From DASQMT01 sp963827335 (GTDB lineage: Bacteria; Actinomycetota; Thermoleophilia; Solirubrobacterales; Solirubrobacteraceae): DNA of 64,000 nucleotides. Every line of letters begins with the position of its first letter. Positions within the stretch are counted from its first letter, which is position 1. The notes beneath the pieces are model-generated. The model did no database searches and was not told where the DNA came from. It saw only the letters and a list, made by a program, of their open reading frames with translations. Location of the stretch: positions 1 to 64,000 of the forward strand of contig CAWHAP010000009.1 in the NCBI GenBank assembly GCA_963827335.1, written 5' to 3'. Positions 45,761 through 54,312 of this stretch are shown here, in pieces. The translations under genes and the position numbers were made by a program.

Positions 45761-46416
45761 GCACGCGCACGGCCACCACCCGCCCGTCACCGCGCCCCTC
45801 GGCGCGCGGGCGCCGCAGGCCGCGGCGCTCCCAGGTGCTGCGCCGCCGGCTGATGGTGCTGCTCGTCGTCGCGGTCGCCGCGCTGGCCAGCGCGCTCGCG
45901 CTCGCGCCGTGGGCCGACCAGGCGGTGCAGGAGGTGACGCTCCCGCTCCGGCACGACGACATCATCCGCCAGCAGGCCGACGACAAGGGCCTGGACCCGG
46001 CGCTCATCGCCGGCGTCATCTTCGCCGAGTCGCACTTCCGCGACCAGACGTCGCGCGCGGGGGCGAAGGGGCTCATGCAGATCATGCCCGACACCGCGGC
46101 CTACATCGCGCAGAAGTCGGGCGGCACCGCGTTCGTGCAGGGCGACCTGGCCACGCCGCAGGTCAACATCAGCTACGGCTCCTGGTACCTGCGCTACCTG
46201 CTCGACCACTACGAGAACCGCGAGGTGCTGGCGCTCGCCGCCTACAACGCGGGCGAGGGCACGGTCGACGAGTGGGCGGCCGAGGCCGCGGCCCGCGGCG
46301 AGACGTTCCGCGTCGCGTCGCACATCCCGTTCCCCGAGACGCGCGACTACGTCCAGAAGGTGCTCGAGGCGCGCCGGGACTACCGGCGGACCTACCCGCG
46401 CGAGCTGGGGCTGTGA
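45757..46416 (+). CDS. Lytic transglycosylase (SLT domain), membrane-anchored
   Basis: 219 residues. An Arg-rich cytoplasmic N-terminus, one membrane helix (about 33-52, MVLLVVAVAALASALALAPW), then an SLT domain: catalytic Glu in LIAGVIFAESHFRD, AGAKGLMQIMPDTAAYIA, and LALAAYNAGEGTVDEW. Cleaves peptidoglycan glycan strands outside the membrane. ATGA overlap with coaE. This rpsA-coaE-transglycosylase order is seen in other Actinobacteria. Confidence 0.92.
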   Translation: MSTRTATTRPSPRPSARGRRRPRRSQVLRRRLMVLLVVAVAALASALALAPWADQAVQEVTLPLRHDDIIRQQADDKGLDPALIAGVIFAESHFRDQTSRAGAKGLMQIMPDTAAYIAQKSGGTAFVQGDLATPQVNISYGSWYLRYLLDHYENREVLALAAYNAGEGTVDEWAAEAAARGETFRVASHIPFPETRDYVQKVLEARRDYRRTYPRELGL

Positions 46417-47192
46417 GCCCCGCGCCCCGCCCGCTGGCCGGGCGCGGCGCGCTCGTGACGGGCGTCAGCCGCCGCGCCGGCATCGGCTACGCGATCGCCC
46501 GCCTGCTGCGCGAGCTCGGCGCCGAGGTGACGATCCACGGGTTCGTCCCGCACGACGCGGGCCAGCCGTGGGGCGCCGACCCCGCGGGGGTGCCGCAGCT
46601 CGCCGCGGAGCTCGACGCGAGCTGGACGGAGGCCGACTTCGCCGACCCGGGCGGGCCGGCCGCGTGCGTGGCGGCCGCCGAGGCGGCGCTCGGGCACGTC
46701 GACGTGCTCGTCGCGAACCACGCGATGTCGTGCGACCAGGACCTCGAGGCGCTCGACGCCGCGGCGATCGACGCGACGCTCGCCGTCAACGTCCGCGGCT
46801 CGCTCCTGCTGGTCAAGGAGTACGCGGCCCGCCACGACGACGCCCGGCCGGGCGGCCGCGTGATCCTCTTCACCTCGGGGCAGCACCACGGCCCGATGAC
46901 GCGCGAGCTGCCCTACGCCGCCAGCAAGGCGGCCCTGCACGGCATCACCGCGTCGCTCGCCGCCCACCTCGCGCCGCGCGGGATCCTCGTGAACACGATC
47001 AACCCGGGGCCGACGGACACGGGCTGGGCCACGCCCGAGCTGATCGAGCAGGAGCTGCACCGGCTCCCGCTGGGACGCTGGGGCGAGCCCGAGGACGCCG
47101 CCCGGCTCGTGGCCTGGCTGGCCGGCGACGACGCCGGCTGGATCACCGGTCAGGTGATCACGAGCGACGGCGGGTTCTCGCTCGGCGGCTGA
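46413..47192 (+). CDS. Short-chain dehydrogenase/reductase, FabG-like
   Basis: 259 residues: ALVTGVSRRAGIGYAIARLL (nucleotide loop with an insertion, as in some FabG homologues), NVRGSLLLVKEYA, active site Tyr/Lys in YAASKAALHG, and WITGQVITSDGGFSLGG at the end. GTG overlaps the transglycosylase stop as GTGA. Substrate unknown. Confidence 0.88.
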   Translation: MSPAPRPLAGRGALVTGVSRRAGIGYAIARLLRELGAEVTIHGFVPHDAGQPWGADPAGVPQLAAELDASWTEADFADPGGPAACVAAAEAALGHVDVLVANHAMSCDQDLEALDAAAIDATLAVNVRGSLLLVKEYAARHDDARPGGRVILFTSGQHHGPMTRELPYAASKAALHGITASLAAHLAPRGILVNTINPGPTDTGWATPELIEQELHRLPLGRWGEPEDAARLVAWLAGDDAGWITGQVITSDGGFSLGG

Positions 47193-47226
47193 GCGCCGGA
47201 GCGGGCCCGGCCGGCAGCGCGTCCCG

Positions 47227-48567
47227 TCAGGGCAGGCGCACCAGGCGCTGCACGCCGTGGCGGCCGAAGCGCGCGTCCGGCGACCCGTTCGCGCGCAGCC
47301 GGAACGCCACCGATCGCAGCGTGCTGCCGTCCGGGCCCGTGAGCGACGCCACGCCGGCCACGGCGCCGTCGGCGCCGGCCGCGAGCGCGCCGTCCCGGTT
47401 CCCCCGGTTGAGCAGCCGGGCGGCGACCCCGCGCGGCACGCCCAGCGGACCGGCCGGCAGCGTGACGCGACCCTCCCGCCCGAAGCGGCGGTCCGGCCGC
47501 CCGCGCGCGTCGTAGCGGGCGACGAACCACCGGCGCCTGCGCTCCGATGCGCCGGCGCTGCCGATCGCGACGAGGCTCCCGTCCGCCTGGACGGCGACGT
47601 CGTAGACCTCCCTGCTGCGGTCCGGCGGGCCCAGCTCCAGGCGGCCGCGCGCGCCGAAGGCGCGATCGAGCCGTCCGGTGCCGTCGAGCCGGATCGCGAA
47701 GGCGAACGGGCGCCGGGGCCCGAAGGCCAGCCCGAACGCGATCACCCCGCCCCCGGGTGCCGGGAGGACGCGCTCGAGCTCGGGCTGCACGACCCGCTCG
47801 AGCCGCTCGCCGGGCGCGACGTCCGCGGTCGCGACGCCGCCTGCGCCGAAGCCGGCGTCCGGCCGCCAGTCGGCGCCGAAGCGCTCGACCGCGAGCCGGC
47901 GGTGGTTCGCGCGGTCCTGCAACCCGAGGAACAGCTTGCCGCCGCCGGGCTGCGCGGCGACGTCGGCGGCCAGGTCGACCCGGACGCGGACCGGCGCGGT
48001 CTCGTCGCGCGGATCGCGGGCGCCGCCGGGCAGCCGGCGCGATCCCTGCTCGTCGAAGCTCGAGCCGTCGGGCGCCACGGCGAAGCGGAAGCCGGAGCGC
48101 CCGTCCTGCCAGCCGGCGTCGACGCGGCCCGACGCCGTCAGGCGGCGGAGGTCGCCGCGCTGCGTCGCCGTGTCCTCCAGGCCGGGATCCGACGGCCGGA
48201 AGACGGTCGATCCGACGAGCGTGCGCCCGCCCGCGTCGACGAGCAGCCGCGTCACCGAGTCCGTGCACTCCCCCTCGTCCGGCCGGATCTCCGCCGAGCC
48301 GCCCGCCCCGAAGCGCGCGCCGGGGCGGCCGCGGGCGTCGAGCTGCACGATCGCGGCGGTGCCGTCGCAGCCGCTGGTGCCCTCGCCGCCCGCGCGCCGT
48401 TCCGCGACCCCTCCGACCAGCATCCGCCCGTCGGCGAGCAGGGCGACGCGCTCCGCCCGGAACCGCCCGCCCGTGCCCTCGCCGGACCCGCCGTCGCCGG
48501 TCGCGCAGTCGCACCCGCCGGCGAGGAGCGCGGCGGCGAGGACGACGATCGAGGCGCGGCTCCTCAA
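47227..48567 (-). CDS. Secreted lipoprotein with delta-60 repeats
   Basis: About 446 residues from TTG 48567 (RSRASIVVLAAALLAGGC gives a signal with lipobox LAGGC). The body has repeats of the form D-x-x-G-R-x-D-x-x-F-G-x-x-G, for example LDARGRPGARFGAGG, LDGTGRLDRAFGARG, YDARGRPDRRFGREG and LRANGSPDARFGRHG: delta-60 repeats that form a beta-propeller-like surface domain. Function unknown. Longer in-frame upstream starts (to 48684) would bury the signal peptide and are less likely. Confidence 0.8.
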   Translation of the reverse strand: MRSRASIVVLAAALLAGGCDCATGDGGSGEGTGGRFRAERVALLADGRMLVGGVAERRAGGEGTSGCDGTAAIVQLDARGRPGARFGAGGSAEIRPDEGECTDSVTRLLVDAGGRTLVGSTVFRPSDPGLEDTATQRGDLRRLTASGRVDAGWQDGRSGFRFAVAPDGSSFDEQGSRRLPGGARDPRDETAPVRVRVDLAADVAAQPGGGKLFLGLQDRANHRRLAVERFGADWRPDAGFGAGGVATADVAPGERLERVVQPELERVLPAPGGGVIAFGLAFGPRRPFAFAIRLDGTGRLDRAFGARGRLELGPPDRSREVYDVAVQADGSLVAIGSAGASERRRRWFVARYDARGRPDRRFGREGRVTLPAGPLGVPRGVAARLLNRGNRDGALAAGADGAVAGVASLTGPDGSTLRSVAFRLRANGSPDARFGRHGVQRLVRLP

Positions 48568-48731
48568 CGCGATCCCGGGGGCCCGGGGGGATGCAGCAGC
48601 CCAGCGCGATTGTCGGCGATCGCCCGGGCGGACGCGGACGCGAGCTCGTCCATGCCGCGACGCTACACCGCGCGGGTCGTCCACTGCGCGGCTTCCGTTC
48701 GCGGTGCGGTGGGGGGCGGCGTTCCTGTGGT
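48568..48731. other. Upstream region of the delta-60 lipoprotein gene
   Basis: First part of a 674-bp gene-free stretch. GC-rich with no convincing promoter or ORF; the rest of the stretch (from 48732) is repeat sequence. Confidence 0.4.
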
Positions 48732-48994
48732 GCGCGAGCGGCGGCCCCGGCGAACGTCAACGGCGGCATTGAGGAGGCGGGTTTCGGTGGGGCTGGTGTC
48801 CCCAACGTCGTAACCGCAGGGATCTCCCGTCCGTGTACGACGTTCGGGTCCTATACGCCCCCCAACGTCGTACGACCGACGATCCGCCGGAGTCGTACGA
48901 CGTTGAGCACACAGCCGATCCGCCGGACCGCCACCGCCACCGGACCCGCCTCCTCGATGCCGCCGTTGACGTTCGCCGGGGCCGCCGCTCGCGC
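48732..48994. repeat. Composite palindromic repeat element, copy 2
   Basis: Same layout as the element at 27.5 kb. Left end 48732-48766, inverted right end 48960-48994, two hairpins between. Hairpin 1: CCCAACGTCGTA (48801-48812) with TACGACGTTCGGG (48836-48848). Hairpin 2: CCCAACGTCGTA (48861-48872) with TACGACGTTGAG (48896-48907), extended by CGAC/GTCG to a 14-bp perfect stem. Loops are 23 nt and the period is 60 bp, as in copy 1. Loop sequences differ between copies while arms are conserved. Confidence 0.85.
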
Positions 48995-49180
48995 ACCGCA
49001 CGGACCGCCACCGCCACCGGAAGCCGCCTCCCTCGACTGGCCCGCCGTTGACGTTCGCCGGGGCCGCCGCTCGCGCACCACGGACCGCCACCGCCACCGG
49101 ACCCGCCTCCTCGATGCCCGCCGTTGACGTACGCCGGGGCCGCCGCCCGCGCACCGCACGGAACGTCGCCGCGACCGGAC
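48924..49180. repeat. Tandem 77-80-bp repeats carrying the element's end sequence
   Basis: Units start at 48924, 49001 and 49081 with CGGACCGCCACCGCCACCGG, and a degraded one starts at 49159. Each full unit contains a Pro-codon-like CCGCCTCC segment and then one inverted copy of the ~35-bp end sequence (48960-48994, 49042-49076, 49118-49152). It looks like local tandem amplification of the right end of copy 2. No gene is visible in it. Confidence 0.8.
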
Positions 49181-49229
49181 CGCCGCTCCACCCCTGCGGC
49201 CCCGCATTGACCCGGCGCCGGAGCCCCAC

Positions 49230-49235
49230 CACACT
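49230..49235 (+). promoter_or_regulatory. -10-like box before the ferric-reductase-like gene
   Basis: CACACT ends exactly 6 nt before GTG 49242, matching the window's leaderless spacing though not the best -10 sequence. Confidence 0.3.
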
Positions 49236-49241
49236 CCAGGG

Positions 49242-50570
49242 GTGCGCGCGACCCGGTGGCGGATCGCCGGCGGCCTCCTGGCCCTCCTCGCGCTGGCCAA
49301 CGCGGGGCTCGTCGTCGCGCTCTGGGCGAGCGCGGCCGGCGCCGGCGACCGCGAGGGCCCCGGCGGGGCGCTGGCCGAGATCGCGCGGCTGAGCGGCCTG
49401 CTGGGCGCCTACCTCGTGCTCGTCGAGCTGCTGCTGCTCGCGCGGCTGCCGGTGCTGGACCGGCTCGCCGGCTTCGACCGCCTGACCGTCTGGCATCGCC
49501 GGCTCGGGCTCGCGTGCGCGGCCCTCCTGCTCGGCCATGCCCTCCTCATCACGGTCGCCTACGCCCTGGCCGACGACCGCTCGCTCCCCACGCAGGTCGC
49601 TCGCCTGATCGAGCAGTACCCGGGCGTGCTCACGGCGATCGCCGGGCTGGTCGTGCTGCTCGGCGTCGTGGTCAGCTCCGTGGTGATCGTGCGCCGGCGG
49701 CTCCGGTACGAGACGTGGTACTTCGTCCACCTGTACGCATACCTGGCGGTCGCCCTCGCCTTCAGCCACCAGCTGGCGACCGGCACGGCGTTCGTGGGGC
49801 AGCCGCTCGCCCGCGCGTACTGGACCGGCCTCTACGTCGCCACCCTGGCCGCGATCGTCGGGTTCCGCCTCGTGCACCCCCTCGCGCGCAGCCTGCGCCA
49901 CCGCCTGCGCGTCGACCGGGTCGTCGAAGAGGCGCCCGGCGTCGTCTCCGTGCTGATCGCCGGGCGCCGCCTGGACCGGCTCGGCGCCCGCACCGGGCAG
50001 TTCTTCCTCTGGCGCTTCCTGACCCGCGACCGCTGGTGGGAGGCGCACCCGTTCTCGCTCTCGGCCGCGCCCGACGGGCGCCGGCTGCGCATCACCGTCA
50101 AGGGCGTGGGGGACTACACGGCCCGCCTGCGCGCGATCGCCCCCGGCACGCGCGTGATCGCCGAGGGCCCGTTCGGCGGGTTCACGACGGCGGCCCGGCG
50201 GCGGCCGCGCGTGGCGCTGATCGCCGGCGGCGTCGGGATCACGCCGATCCGGGCGCTGCTGGAGGACATGCCCGGCGAGGCCGGCGACATCGCCGTCGTC
50301 TACCGCGCGCTGCGGCCCGAGGACGTGATCCTGCGCGCCGAGCTCGACGAGCTGGCGCGGCGCCGCGGCGCCGAGCTGCACTACGTGGTGGGGGATCATC
50401 GCGAGGGCGCGCTGCTCTCGCCCGAGCATCTGCAGCGGCTCGTCCCCGACATCGCGACGCGCGACGTCTACGTCTGCGGTCCGCCGGCCATGACCGAGGC
50501 CACGCGGGCCACGCTGAGCCGCTCGGGCGTCCCCCGCCGCCAGATCGTGACCGAGCGCTTCGCCTACTGA
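49242..50570 (+). CDS. Ferric-reductase-like transmembrane flavocytochrome
   Basis: 442 residues. The N-terminal half has about six membrane helices with paired His expected to hold heme b (LTVWHRRLGLACAALLLGHAL; FVHLYAYLAVALAFSHQLA). The C-terminal half is a ferredoxin-NADP reductase-like module: FAD site HPFSLSAAPDG, IAGGVGITPIRALL for the nucleotide, and YVCGPPAMTEA. It moves electrons from NAD(P)H through FAD and heme across the membrane. FMN_bind and ApbE genes lie 3 kb away on the other strand, the usual partners of such proteins. The 3' end overlaps the convergent glucosidase gene by 7 nt. Confidence 0.88.
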   Translation: MRATRWRIAGGLLALLALANAGLVVALWASAAGAGDREGPGGALAEIARLSGLLGAYLVLVELLLLARLPVLDRLAGFDRLTVWHRRLGLACAALLLGHALLITVAYALADDRSLPTQVARLIEQYPGVLTAIAGLVVLLGVVVSSVVIVRRRLRYETWYFVHLYAYLAVALAFSHQLATGTAFVGQPLARAYWTGLYVATLAAIVGFRLVHPLARSLRHRLRVDRVVEEAPGVVSVLIAGRRLDRLGARTGQFFLWRFLTRDRWWEAHPFSLSAAPDGRRLRITVKGVGDYTARLRAIAPGTRVIAEGPFGGFTTAARRRPRVALIAGGVGITPIRALLEDMPGEAGDIAVVYRALRPEDVILRAELDELARRRGAELHYVVGDHREGALLSPEHLQRLVPDIATRDVYVCGPPAMTEATRATLSRSGVPRRQIVTERFAY

Positions 50571-52216
50571 CCCGCGCGCCGGTACGCGCGGCCCTCCCAG
50601 GGCGCGAGCGCCAGGCCGCCGCCCGGCGGCGGCGAGCCGATCACGACCTCCGCGTCCGCCCACGCGGCGGGCAGCGCCGGCGTCACCGGTGCCGGCGAGA
50701 AGTTGCCGAGCACGAGCAGCTCCGCGCCGTCGAGCCGCCGCACGTACGCGTAGACGCGCTCGTCCTCCGGGAGCAGCATGGCGAAGTCGCCGTGCGCGAC
50801 GACCGGGTCGTCGTGGCGCAGGGCGATCAGCCGGCGGTAGTGGTGGAACACGGAGTGGGGGTCGGCGCGGGCCGCCTCGGCGTTGATCTCGCGGTGGTTC
50901 GGGTTGACCGCGAGCCACGGCGTGCCGGTGGTGAAGCCGGCGTGCACGCCGGCGTCCCACTGCATCGGCGTGCGCGCGTTGTCGCGGCCGGCGCGCCGCA
51001 GGTCGGCCAGCACGGCCTCGGGGTCGGCGCCGTCGGCGACCGCCTCCGCGTAGTGGTTGAGCGACTCGATGTCGCGGAAGTCCTCGATCCGGGCCCACGT
51101 GGCGTTCGTCATCCCGAGCTCCTCGCCCTGGTAGACGTACGGCGTGCCGCGGTGCAGGTGCAGCACCGTGCCGAGCATCTTCGCCGCCGCCACGCGGTGG
51201 GCGCCGTCGTCGCCGAACCGCGACACGGCGCGCGGCTGGTCGTGGTTGTTCCAGTACAGGCTGTTCCAGCCCACGTCGGCGAGGCCCTCCTGCCAGCGCC
51301 CGAGCGAGGCCTTCAGCTCGGTCAGCCGCAGCGGCCGGTGCTCCCACTTCGTCGCGCCCTGGTCGAGCTTCACGTGCTCGAACTGGAAGACCATGTCGAT
51401 CTCGGCGTTCGCCGGATCGGTGAAGCGGCGCGCCTCCTCGAGCGTCACGGTCGGCATCTCGCCGACGGTGAGGAGCTGCGCGTCGCGTCCCGCGAAGACC
51501 TCGCGATGCATCTCGGCCAGGAACTCGTGGATCCGCGGGCCGCAGCTGGTGTGCTCGAGGCCGCCGTAGCGCGCGCCCGGGGCCACCGCCCCGTCGGGCA
51601 GCCCGGGGACCTTGGAGATGAGGTCGATGACGTCCATGCGGAAGCCGTCGACGCCGCGGTCCAGCCACCAGCGCATCATCGCGTGCACCGCCGCGCGGAC
51701 GGCCGGGTTCTCCCAGTTCAGGTCGGGCTGCCGGCGCGAGAACAGGTGCAGGTAGTGCTCCCCGGTCGCCGGGTCGAGCTCCCAGGCCGAGCCCGAGAAG
51801 AACGAGCCCCAGTTGTTCGGGCGCTCGCGCCACCAGTACCAGTCGCGCTTCGCGCTGTCGCGCGACGCCCGCGACTCGACGAACCACGGGTGCTCGTCGG
51901 ACGTGTGGTTGACGACGAGGTCCATGATCAGCTTCATCCCGCGCTCGTGCACCCCGGCGAGCATCGCGTCGAAGTCCGCGAGCGTCCCGAACGTCGGCTC
52001 GATCCCCTGGTAGTCGGCGATGTCGTAGCCGTTGTCGTCCTGCGGCGAGGGATAGACCGGCGACAGCCAGAGCACGTCGACGCCGAGCTCGGCGAGGTGG
52101 TCGAGCCGGGCGGTGATGCCCCGCAGGTCGCCCACGCCGTCCCCGTCCGCGTCCGCGAAGCTGCGCGGGTAGATCTGGTAGACGACGGCGCTGCGCCACC
52201 AGGGGGCGTCGCTCAT
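50564..52216 (-). CDS. GH13 alpha-glucosidase / oligo-1,6-glucosidase, copy A
   Basis: A 550-residue cytoplasmic GH13 enzyme. VVYQIYPRSFADADGDGVGDL starts the barrel. DLVVNHTSDEHPWF is conserved region I, GVDGFRMDVIDL carries the nucleophile Asp, TVGEMPTVT the acid Glu, and WNNHDQPRAVSRFG the third Asp. Splits alpha-glucosides or isomaltose-type oligomers. The ATG overlaps the stop of the ParB-like gene as ATGA. Last gene of the long minus-strand array. Confidence 0.93.
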   Translation of the reverse strand: MSDAPWWRSAVVYQIYPRSFADADGDGVGDLRGITARLDHLAELGVDVLWLSPVYPSPQDDNGYDIADYQGIEPTFGTLADFDAMLAGVHERGMKLIMDLVVNHTSDEHPWFVESRASRDSAKRDWYWWRERPNNWGSFFSGSAWELDPATGEHYLHLFSRRQPDLNWENPAVRAAVHAMMRWWLDRGVDGFRMDVIDLISKVPGLPDGAVAPGARYGGLEHTSCGPRIHEFLAEMHREVFAGRDAQLLTVGEMPTVTLEEARRFTDPANAEIDMVFQFEHVKLDQGATKWEHRPLRLTELKASLGRWQEGLADVGWNSLYWNNHDQPRAVSRFGDDGAHRVAAAKMLGTVLHLHRGTPYVYQGEELGMTNATWARIEDFRDIESLNHYAEAVADGADPEAVLADLRRAGRDNARTPMQWDAGVHAGFTTGTPWLAVNPNHREINAEAARADPHSVFHHYRRLIALRHDDPVVAHGDFAMLLPEDERVYAYVRRLDGAELLVLGNFSPAPVTPALPAAWADAEVVIGSPPPGGGLALAPWEGRAYRRAGQ

Positions 52217-53106
52217 TCCATCTCCTTGAGGATCTGGTGGACCATCGTGTCGTCGTCCGCGCTGGGCGGCCGCAGGTCGCCGAGCAGGCGCTCGATCACC
52301 TCGTCGGTCCAGTCGTGGGTGTACAGGAGCAGGTAGCGGATCATCGCCACCCGCAGGTAGCGCTCGGTCTCGGTCCCGCCGCCGCCGATCCCGGCCTCGC
52401 GGAGGAAGCGGACGACGGGGTCGTACTCCTCGCGGAACCACGTCTGCGCCATCTCGCGCCGCTCCAGCAGGCGCCCGCGGTGGTGGCTCGCGCGGTAGCC
52501 CCAGGCCTCGATCAGGTTCGCGAGCTGGGCGTACTTCCACTCGTCGTCGAGCTGGATCCGCGCGCGCTGCTCGGGCGGCAGCGGGACGCGCTCGTGGAAC
52601 ACGCGCTCGTGATGCTTGAGCGGCAGCTGCCCCGCGCGGAGCTCCGTGCCCGGGCCGACCGCGGTGTCGACCTCGCGCACGTGGGCCTCGATGTCCTCGT
52701 CGCCCAGCGCGCGGGCCACCGACACGCGGTGGTGGCCGTCCTGGACGAAGTGCAGCCCGCCGACGCGGTAGACGTCGATCGGCGGCATCGCGTCGCCCCG
52801 CCGGCGCGCCGCGGCGATCCGCTCCCAGCGCTCGCGCACCGCCGGCGTCGCCGGCCGGAACTTGCGGTCGAAGTCGCGCTTGGACCGGTCGACGGTGCCG
52901 ACGATCGAGTCGAGCGGGATGACCTGCACGCCCAGGTCGCGCTCGCCGCCGCGGCCGAGCGCCCCGACCACCTCCTCGAACGGGAGCATCGCCGAGACGT
53001 CGTCGGGCTCCGACCGCAGCTTGGCGACGAGGCCCGCCAGCGCCTTCCGGCGCCGCTCGCGGTCGAAGTTGCTGCGCGCGTCGGCGTCGGGGAAGCCCGT
53101 GCTCAT
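52213..53106 (-). CDS. ParB-like nuclease-domain protein
   Basis: 297 residues. The ParB/sulfiredoxin-fold core is visible: VQVIPLDSIVGTVDR, then RGDAMPPIDVYRVGGLHFVQDGHHRVSVARALG. No HTH like that of chromosome-partition ParB follows; instead a region rich in charged residues (HHRGRLLERREMAQTWFREE). Chromosome partitioning is therefore unlikely. It is coupled by ATGA on both sides in a carbohydrate/flavin gene array. The role is unknown; ParB-like folds can act as CTP-binding, kinase or nuclease modules. Confidence 0.8.
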   Translation of the reverse strand: MSTGFPDADARSNFDRERRRKALAGLVAKLRSEPDDVSAMLPFEEVVGALGRGGERDLGVQVIPLDSIVGTVDRSKRDFDRKFRPATPAVRERWERIAAARRRGDAMPPIDVYRVGGLHFVQDGHHRVSVARALGDEDIEAHVREVDTAVGPGTELRAGQLPLKHHERVFHERVPLPPEQRARIQLDDEWKYAQLANLIEAWGYRASHHRGRLLERREMAQTWFREEYDPVVRFLREAGIGGGGTETERYLRVAMIRYLLLYTHDWTDEVIERLLGDLRPPSADDDTMVHQILKEME

Positions 53107-53906
53107 ACCCGTCCCAGGCTACGCGCCGCGCTGCCGCCCGGGCAGCGCCGCTGGAATCCGGGCGTGGCGAGGACCCGGTCGCCGGGCACGATCGTCATCG
53201 CCTCGTACCCGTTCAGGCCGGCCGTCCAGGCGGGGCTGCGCGAGCCCATGGCGAAGGCCGCGGTGGCGTAGGCGTCGGCCGTGCCGAGATCGGGGCCGAG
53301 GACGGTGACCGACAGCGCCCCGGTCGCGGGTCGCCCCGTCCGCGGGTCGACGATGTGCGGGCCGCGCTCGTAGGCCCCGGAGGTGGCGACGGCGCCGTCG
53401 TCGAGCGCCACGACGGCCGCGAGCCGCCTGCGGCGGCGCGGATGCCGGATCCCGACGCGCCACGCCCCGCCGCGCACGACGACGTCGCCGCCCGCGTCGA
53501 TCAGGAACCGCCGGGCGCCCGCGGCCTCCAGCAGCGCGGCGGCGCGCTCGACCGCCCAGCCCTTGACGAGCCCGGTGGGGTCGACGGACAGCCCGGCCGC
53601 CCGGCCGGCGGCGCGCGCGTCGAACGCGCCGCCGGTCTCGGCGTGCAGCGCCTCGCAGCGGCCCAGGACCTCCCGCACCAGCGGGTGCGCCGCGGCGAGC
53701 GGGAGCGCGCCGCGGCCGATGCGGCTGATCTCGCTGCCGGGGTCGTACGTGCTGAACAGGGCGTCGACGCGGCGCAGCCAGTCGAACACGGCCTCGACCG
53801 CCTCCGCGCCCGCCCCGCCGCAGCGCACGTCCACGCGCACGGGCGTCCCCATCACGCGCTCGCGGCGCAGCACGGACGCCGGCGTGTGGCGGGCCACGCT
53901 ACCCAC
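53103..53906 (-). CDS. apbE: FAD:protein FMN transferase
   Basis: A 267-residue ApbE-family enzyme that attaches FMN to a Ser/Thr of a target protein. Motifs: VMGTPVRVDVRCGG, LFSTYDPGSEISRIG, DPTGLVKGWAVERAA, FLIDAGGDVVVRGG, HIVDPRTGRPATG and GTADAYATAAFAMG. No clear signal peptide, so it may act inside, or the first residues may be misassigned. GTG start overlaps the FMN_bind stop by 8 nt; its target is almost certainly that neighbour. Confidence 0.92.
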   Translation of the reverse strand: MGSVARHTPASVLRRERVMGTPVRVDVRCGGAGAEAVEAVFDWLRRVDALFSTYDPGSEISRIGRGALPLAAAHPLVREVLGRCEALHAETGGAFDARAAGRAAGLSVDPTGLVKGWAVERAAALLEAAGARRFLIDAGGDVVVRGGAWRVGIRHPRRRRRLAAVVALDDGAVATSGAYERGPHIVDPRTGRPATGALSVTVLGPDLGTADAYATAAFAMGSRSPAWTAGLNGYEAMTIVPGDRVLATPGFQRRCPGGSAARSLGRV

Positions 53907-54312
53907 GGCGCGCCGCCCGGATCGCCGCGCGCAGGGACTCGATCCAGCTCTCGCTCGTGTACGTCGCCCCCGAGACGACGTCGATGTCCGCGCCGCCCGC
54001 GAGCAGCGCCTCCTCGCGCAGGATCGGCTCCGCGCGGGCGTTGATCGTGCGGGTGTGCTCGTCCGCGCCGGTCAGCGCCAGCGTCTGGACACCGGAGAGG
54101 CGGCCGCGGGTCAGCTCCGCGCGCACCTGGATCGAGGAGAACGGCGTCGTCAGCAGCGGCCCCGTCCCGGCCTTGACGCCCGGCTCCGGCGGCGCGGGGG
54201 CAGGGGCCGTGCGGACGGGCGGCGGCGGCTTCGCCGGCGGGTGCGTCTCGTAGCGCGCGAGCAGGACGACCGCCACGGCGGTCACGACGAGCGCGGCGGC
54301 CGCGCGCTTCAT
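53899..54312 (-). CDS. FMN-binding-domain protein, membrane-anchored
   Basis: 137 residues. One N-terminal helix (AAAALVVTAVAVVLLA), a Pro-rich spacer, then an FMN_bind domain. The flavinylation motif is DVVSGATYTS with Thr117 as the likely attachment residue. It would carry covalent FMN on the outer face of the membrane and take electrons from the ferric-reductase-like protein. ATGA overlap with the upstream glucosidase gene. Confidence 0.9.
   Translation of the reverse strand: MKRAAAALVVTAVAVVLLARYETHPPAKPPPPVRTAPAPAPPEPGVKAGTGPLLTTPFSSIQVRAELTRGRLSGVQTLALTGADEHTRTINARAEPILREEALLAGGADIDVVSGATYTSESWIESLRAAIRAARRG

Noticed and set aside
48801..48907. Integron attC sites
   Set aside because: Inverted arms containing AAC/GTT recall attC, but most copies do not fit RYYYAAC/GTTRRRY, there are no cassettes between the hairpins and no integrase.
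48924..49180. CRISPR array
   Set aside because: Units of 77-80 bp are repetitive along their whole length, so there are no unique spacers, and no cas genes are present.
48663..52199. Long minus-strand frame running through the repeat region
   Set aside because: It runs in a different frame from the GH13 gene and yields repetitive Arg/Pro/Ala translation over the tandem repeats, so the repeat region was called non-coding.
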